Assembly (NCBI GenBank): GCA_942486035.1
Contig: CALNXK010000017.1
Span: forward strand, 1,097,501-1,161,500
DNA from: Porites lobata
Taxonomy: Eukaryota; Cnidaria; Anthozoa; Scleractinia; Poritidae
Length of the DNA stretch: 64,000 nt
Direction: 5' to 3'
Shown: one piece after another, positions 59,001 to 64,000 of the stretch
How positions within the stretch are numbered: position 1 is the stretch's first letter
Layout: each line of letters starts with the position of its first letter
The notes under the pieces: generated by a model
What the model was told of the DNA's origin: nothing
What the model saw: the letters and a program-made list of their open reading frames with translations, nothing else
Database searches by the model: none
Made by a program: the position numbers and the translations under genes

Positions 59001-62000
59001 CTTAAAAAGTGAATTTATGTTCCTCCAGTCTTTATCGCGATTATTCCTACCCATCTACGATTGAATTATCAAAAATCGACAATTTCCCATGGAGATGAAT
59101 TCGTAGAATCCCTATCCAAGTTCAGAAAGAGAAAGAAAATTTCGTCGTTACGTCCTCCGTAAAATGTAAAATTAGGCAATTTCGCGTCGAAGTCATACAA
59201 AAACGGCAAAGAAATGTACAAAAAAGTACTATACACGTACAAAATTGTTGTTGTACTTTTGACGTTCTCGTTGCCATCGCATTGTCGGATCGTAAAGTCC
59301 CTAGTTTTGGCGGGTAAACGTGATATCTCGTACTCGTTGTTGTCCTCGTCCTCGAACCTATAGGTCTGTCACTATTAATGGCCCTGTGGTAATTTCAGTA
59401 GCCTTGTGGGTAAATAGCATGCGCAGTGTATTTATGATATAAATACAGGGTGGTAAGTTGGTAGTAATGTGGCTGTTTGTCTTCCAGCCTAATAGACCTT
59501 TAATGGTGGCAGAGTTTTGGCCAGGATGGTTTGATAATTGGGGCGATGGTCACTACAAAATGGATGTTGAAAAGACTACCACAAGGGTATTGAACATTCT
59601 TAAGGCTGGAGCTTCCATTAACCTCTACATGTTTCACGGTATGGCGGAATATTTGTGGCATATTTTCCGAAGCAAACACAAAAGTATTATTTTTCGGACT
59701 GAAGTGATTCGTTAGTCATTTTTTTACCTAGTATTCCGCACAAGGAATGGCTGTTTAAAAAGGCCAAATTCATCTACGGTAATCATAAGTCGAAAAAGTA
59801 CTTATAAAATAATTCTTATCTCAGTGTCTAACACTTAAGCAAGGTAGCTTTTGATGGTATCTTATAATTATAGTCTTTCACAGCAAAGTCAGCTCCGCCG
59901 CGGGTGTTGTCATGTGTAAGCTCGCAGACGTACATAAGGCCAAAATGGGAGCCGCGCTTCTACTAAAAAAATTTCGGCCATATCTTCCGTTCAGTGCACT
60001 TGCTTTCAATAGAACTCTTTAAATGACTAAAACTCTACAATGCAGCATATAGAAATAGACTCAACTAGCGATGCTTTCCTTTTTTTTCTTTCAGGAGGCA
60101 CTAACTTTGGATTTATGAATGGCGCTCTTGTCATTCCCTGGATACGAAAATTCTCTTATCAAGCTGTTGTTACGTCATATGGTAACATCCTCTTTGGGAT
60201 TCTCCAGTTTTAATACTGTGTCGGCCATTTTGACGTTGTCCTTGAGACCAGGAACTGTTTTGGGGGACAAATTTGAACCAGTGTTTTTAATAGTGTCCGA
60301 AAACAGTGCCTTAGAAACAAAGTACAATTCGACAGACCCTAATCTCACGCTTAACCGTAGACAAAGAATGGCCAATTTGCTCCAACCTGGCTCACTCCAC
60401 ACTAACGTAGACTCTTACCTAGTCGCTATTTATGTGTTTATGGGCTGGGAGAAGATTGGGGTTAGGAGGCACACTGTTGTCTTCCCATGAGACCTCGCGC
60501 GTCTCATTTATCACCCAATCTTTTCTCTTCTCATAAGACTTATAAATAGTGACTGGGTACGAATCTGAGGCTATGTTCACACTATACTGAATAGCTTTTT
60601 CTCTGCCTTGAAAATCATACCGGATAGGACAGGAATGGTTGTGGCTGCGCGATTTCTTTGACGAAGCGAAGCTGCGCCGCGCCGATTTTTGACAGTGGAG
60701 CGTGACATATTGGATAGGTTTTGTGCCATACTTTGGTGTCAGCTTGTAAACACCTATTCGGCCCGTCGTGGAAGTAAATAAGTAGGAGCGGGGACTGGAA
60801 CCCACTGAGACGGAAGTAAATATTCAGGAGTGATGGAGTTTAGTTAACCAAATACTCTCAGCCAACCGCGCTCGCAAGGTGATGAACGTGCCGCCTCTTA
60901 GCAGTTGCTGTTCGTACTCTACCGCCTACACTAAACTAAAACGAGAAGGCACATCTGGCGATGCGGGTTTTTTCTCTTTGGTTTGAATAGGGGCAACTTT
61001 ATTGTATCGATTTTGATTTACCATATAACCTGTTCCTTGTAGATTATGATGCTCCATTGTCAGAGGCTGGTGATGTGACAAAGAAGTTCTGGGCTTTATC
61101 TAAAATTTTTAAAAAGTATAACCCAAGCTCCAATCATAAAGGTTGGCCTTTTTTTAGTACTGACACACATTAGGGACCAGCCATTATTTATCGCCTGGGG
61201 GGTGGGGGGAGGATTATGGGGGGATTACTTGATTTTTGGGAAACAAAACTTGAGTTTTTGGGAACCCAAAGGGGGGAATCACTGAAAACTTTGGAAGGAT
61301 TCAGAGGGGGACCACTCAAATTTGCTTGGAGAATGAAGACATGGGGGGGGGATCGCGAAAGTCATCAAATGTTATTAGGGGGAATCACTTCAGTGAAGTA
61401 ACATTCAAAGGGGGGATCGGCTAAATTTCACCTTTTTGAGCCCCAAATCTTTCCCCCCCGGCGATAAATAATGACCGGTCCCTTATTTGGTGGCGTTGAA
61501 ATAAAATTCAGGGTCCGCCTAGTTTGATTACCAGTTTTTTTGTCTTACCCAGCTTTTTTGCAAAATCAGAAACAAAGAAATTGAAAGTGAAACTAGTTTG
61601 AAACTATCTCAGCTAGAATTTTATTTCATTCGTAAGATTTTTATTGGTTGTGCGTAGCAGGGTTAACTAAATCTTCATATATCTTTCGTAATTTCATAAC
61701 GATTTCTAAAGAGAGTCGTAAAGCAACTGTGATTAGCTCTGACTGTCTCATACGACTGCGATGTGTCTTACAAGTTACCCTTAACGATTGATGTATTATT
61801 TGCCTCCTAGTTGATAAGAGTCTTCTATACCCAGAGAGGAGAGCATATGGTAATTTACGTAATTGTTATTTGTTTTTGTAAAATACTAGCCTCCTTAGCA
61901 GGCGCCGGTTTTTGTAGAGTGAAAATGGAGAAATTTCGATAACGCGCGCGCACGAGTTGAGGGGAGAAAAGGAAAGGAGGCCTCCTCTCCCCTTCGCGAG

Positions 62001-63452
62001 TTCCCCACGCGCGCTCTATAAAAACTTACCAAAATAACTGGCGTCTGTCACGCATGCTTTTGTATATAATACTTGATTTTGTACGGGTTACTCCTGTTTT
62101 TTATTTTTAGCAACACGGTTTTTTTTGTCTTTCATCACATCTAGGTAATGTAAAGATGCAGAAGTGCTTGGGACTTTCAGATATGACACATTCCTTTGTG
62201 AGTATTATTCATTACCGAATAATAGTTCATTTATTTTTTGCTACAGCCTAAAGTTTTTTTTGCGACGAGAATGAATTCCAGCGCGGAGGAACAATTAAGA
62301 AATTGAAAATATTTGCCGCTAAGAATATTCTTAATTTGAGAAAATAAAATACATGCGATCTATGTAAAAAATAAGGGCAAAAACGACTATTCTAAAAGTA
62401 CCTGAAACAGTTATAGTTAAAGTAAAGGGAGGTATCCCATCAAATGATGGACCTGCATCCCTGATTTTTAACAACTGTAAATTGCACAGTAAGAAAGTAA
62501 CATTTATGTTAGTTGCTAGTGGTTCGTTTTATTAATAAACCAAGTTCGATTTATTTAAAATTCATACTTGGTTTCGAGGCTTGCTGAGGGGTGGGGGGCG
62601 GGGGCTGGGGAATGAAACAAAAGAAATGTATTATTCATCTCTGAACCTTAAGATGATTCTTTTCTCAGTTTTCCCAAGCTTCATAACCATGTATGGATTT
62701 TAATTTATCAAAATTGATCTATTGTAATCTATTGCAGTGTGTATTGGGTTGTGTGGTTTCTCCAAGCGATATTTCTGATACTGAAAAGACATTGGCGTGA
62801 TTCCTTTAGAATGCTGGTGGAAATGACACAGACTTTAATTTTGTAGGCATTTATCGTTTGCTTCCTTACTTCTTTATCCGTGAAAAAAACTCTCAGCTCT
62901 ACAAAGGTTCCTTTTGTGTCACGCTGAATACAAATCGTATACAAATTATACTAATCAATACATTCGCCACTTGAGTAATGAGAAGAATACTGGAGCCGAA
63001 ATGTGTCCCGCGATTGTTTCTGGGATCGTTACTGGGCATGCGCCAGTCAGCTATTGGCCAATAACCAATTTTTTCCTTCTCCCTATTAACAGTCCCAGAA
63101 GTCTTTGCGAAAATTAACTCAGCCTCAGTTCCCCTCTCGTTTCTAAAGTGGCGAATGTAGTCGGTCGTTTAAGTCTGTCGTTTAACAGTCGTTTAAGCCC
63201 TACGCACTGATCATGCGCATTGGTGAGGATGAGCCCGCAGTGATGGCGAAACGCTGCAGACGTGAATCTGAATGTTTTTTTTTTTGTTGTCGTTGTTGGC
63301 AGGTTTCCGTCGAGAGTGACAATGTCATGCCGATGGAGATGTTGCCAATAAATAACAATGGCGGACAAGGATACGGCTTCATATTATATCGAACAGAACT
63401 GTGGAAGGAGCCTTGGCAAATAACCATACACGATATCAGTGATAGTGCTCAG
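53016..63452 (+). CDS. Beta-galactosidase-1-like protein, GH35 family, copy B (3' end outside the window)
   Basis: This is a second GLB1L2/3-type GH35 enzyme. Exons: 53016-53287, 53574-53642, 54424-54519, 55494-55602, 56664-56762, 57471-57558, 57847-57911, 59488-59638, 60095-60181, 61043-61141, 61811-61849, 62145-62197, 63303-63452. That is 459 codons, and about five C-terminal exons must follow beyond 64000. Residues about 12-27 are hydrophobic (signal anchor). Glu197 in GGPIIAFQVENEYG and Glu275 in LMVAEFWPGWF are the catalytic acid and nucleophile. Intron phases match copy A throughout, and seven exons have exactly the same length. Intron 3 starts with GC instead of GT (54520-54521), where copy A uses GT. 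ATG 53016 is the first Met of the frame that gives the anchor and RDFYLDGKQFRILSGSIHYF. Confidence 0.93.
54130..54270. repeat. Diverged half copy of MITE family 2 in copy B intron 3
   Basis: ACCAATCAGAAG, GTCATCAGTGTG, CTCAGAGGTCATTTTG and GTGGTGGCACCCATTGTGAA follow the same order as the right arm of the 21.5 kb palindrome. The left arm is missing or unrecognisable. Confidence 0.6.
54631..55010 (+). repeat. tRNA-derived SINE-like sequence with a repeated tail
   Basis: GTAGCTCAGTGGATAGAGTG (about 54772-54791) is an A box and GGTTATAGGTTTGAACC (about 54808-54824) is a B box, as in a tRNA-derived SINE head. The tail TGTTCACTGAGCTTAAAATT near 54893 continues to TCTTTCACCAT. A second copy of that tail, with CACCGAGCATAAAATTT, is at about 54631-54675, before the head. 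The distance between boxes and the lack of a full cloverleaf argue against a working tRNA gene. Confidence 0.65.
55014..55190. repeat. Possible pogo/mariner-like fragment
   Basis: TACAGTCGAACCTCTATGTG resembles the CAGTNGAACCTC start of pogo-type TIRs. It is followed by internally repeated ACCTCTTGTAAG/ACCTCCTCTCATAAGC motifs. No matching right end was found. Confidence 0.4.
55636..55945. repeat. Dispersed repeat, family 4 copy in copy B intron 4
   Basis: TCTTCTCATTGGCTAA, TGATTTCTAATAAC, GGTTCCTCGCGATGGC and TTATTTTCTTCAAAACA appear in the same order as in the reverse complement of 28950-29235. The right end adds a hairpin (GTAAGTGTTATC with GATAGCACTTAC). Confidence 0.6.
58486..58545. repeat. 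Hairpin repeat in copy B intron 7
   Basis: TTTAAGCCTCCCACC and GGTGGGAAAGGCCTAAG fold back on each other with a short loop. It is a small, isolated stem of unknown role. Confidence 0.4.
58880..59378. mobile_element. Inverted-repeat element of ~0.5 kb in copy B intron 7
   Basis: The inner inverted pair CTGACAACGCGATGGCAGCG (from 58971) and the block ending at about 59288 (reverse complement CCGACAATGCGATGGCAACG) is clear. Outer ends GACAAGGACGACTAC and the complement of GTTGTCCTCGTCCTCGAACC are less exact. The end sequence resembles the nested MITE at 33998-34272. Confidence 0.6.
60408..60568. repeat. Imperfect palindrome in copy B intron 9
   Basis: GACTCTTACCTAGTCGCTAT and the downstream ATAAATAGTGACTGGGTACG (inverted) bracket a region. 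Inside it, GAGAAGATTGGGG pairs with CACCCAATCTTTTCTC. The element starts about 230 bp after the exon at 60095-60181. Confidence 0.55.
60740..60895 (-). repeat. tRNA-related SINE-like sequence, minus strand
   Basis: On the minus strand GCGCGGTTGGCTGAGAGT resembles an A box. GTGGGTTCCAGTCCCCGC, about 60 nt on, resembles a B box and T arm. The fit to a full cloverleaf is poor and the context is intronic, so a tRNA-derived repeat is more likely than a functional gene. Confidence 0.45.
61173..61482. mobile_element. PIF/Harbinger-like MITE, 310 bp, in copy B intron 10
   Basis: GGGACCAGCCATTATTTATC is inverted as GATAAATAATGACCGGTCCC at the right end, with TTA on both sides (61170-61172 and 61483-61485). 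A TTA/TAA duplication with GG-starting TIRs fits the PIF/Harbinger superfamily. The interior is made of repeated GGGGGGA and TTTTGGGAA motifs and has no transposase. Confidence 0.8.
63012..63108. repeat. Short repeat with TTCTGGGATCGT end in copy B intron 12
   Basis: TGTTTCTGGGATCGTTACTG at 63016 shares its end with the palindromic MITE at 6679-6797. The right side has only a short inverted partner (CCCAGAAG at about 63100), so the copy is diverged or of a different subfamily. Confidence 0.4.
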
Positions 63453-64000
63453 GTAACCACAGGAGACGCACATAGGAAATGCATCCGGTTCAAAAAAGGG
63501 GGACGTAATCAAACGCGGTCTTATTGATGGAGTGGTCTATGTTTGGGGGATGGGGTTAGATTGATAGAATCTTTATTTAAACTCACTTACAATATATAGC
63601 ACACTGGTGCTAGTTTAAGCGAGCTAAAACTATTACAGTGCGACTACTCGAACCTTGGCACTTGGAAGAAGATTATCCAAAATTATTATCTTTTGCAAAA
63701 TAATTTCACATAAAAGTATTGAGACTTTTCACGCGTCACAAAGAATCGAAGTAAAAATCAAGTAATTCACGTTTCACGGAAATTTGAAAAATATGTTCAG
63801 GACTAACCTGTTTACGCAAAGGTAACGGTAAAGGTAAAAGGTAACTCTTTTTCCTTGAAATTCTCAATCAAATGTTAGGGTTTGGGGAATAATTGTAATG
63901 ACCCAAATGTTGTCAGGCAAGTTACACGTTAACAATTTGCCTGCCAACGAAAAAGCAAATTTTCAAACTACGACTTCATTATTGAGCCAATCTCTTTGCC
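63453..64000. other. Copy B intron 13 (incomplete): no feature seen
   Basis: The sequence follows the donor at 63453 and should be intronic. I found no exon matching the next part of the enzyme (copy A exon 14 equivalent) before the window end, and no clear repeat ends. Confidence 0.5.

Noticed and set aside
1..64000. CRISPR arrays, prokaryotic operons, prophage or bacterial transfer
   Set aside because: No regularly spaced identical repeats of the right size, no operon-like gene packing, and all recognised genes are spliced animal families.

Overview
The window is animal nuclear DNA, most likely from a cnidarian and probably a stony coral. It is AT-rich. Its genes have many short exons with GT-AG introns, conserved cilium, sperm and lysosome-type families, a CR1/L2-like retroposon, and a dense scatter of small inverted-repeat elements. 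The species call is an inference from general character, not a database match. All gene models were assembled by eye from splice signals, open frames, intron phases and recalled family motifs. In each complete model the exon lengths sum to a whole number of codons.

Layout: (1) 0.5-20.9 kb, minus strand: a complete 18-exon GH35 beta-galactosidase-like gene (GLB1L2/3 type, called copy A), with many fold-back elements in its introns. (2) 21.5-26.2 kb: a palindromic MITE, then a nearly full-length but frameshifted non-LTR retrotransposon. (3) 26.2-29.4 kb: repeats and one weak candidate for a small secreted-peptide gene. (4) 29.6-43.9 kb, minus strand: CFAP91 (MAATS1/AAT-1), an axonemal radial-spoke/calmodulin-associated protein, 18 exons. 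(5) 44.1-45.6 kb, plus strand: CFAP68 (C11orf1), 3 exons, sharing a 241-bp divergent promoter with CFAP91. (6) 46.2-52.5 kb, minus strand: CatSper3, a pore subunit of the sperm calcium channel, 9 coding exons, convergent with CFAP68. (7) 53.0 kb to the window end, plus strand: a second GH35 gene (copy B) with almost the same exon lengths and phases as copy A; its last exons lie outside the window.

Three neighbouring genes (CFAP91, CFAP68, CatSper3) act in the motile cilium or sperm flagellum, and two of them share one promoter. This block is bracketed by two outward-facing GH35 paralogues. The rest is introns and intergenic DNA filled with MITEs (several with clear terminal inverted repeats and target-site duplications), tRNA-derived SINE-like sequence, tandem repeats and nested fold-backs. 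I found no prokaryotic operon, CRISPR array, rRNA or convincing functional tRNA gene. The least explained items are the putative secreted peptide near 27.6 kb, the nested fold-back stack in copy A intron 1 (18.8-20.4 kb) and the unusual N-terminus of the retroposon ORF.
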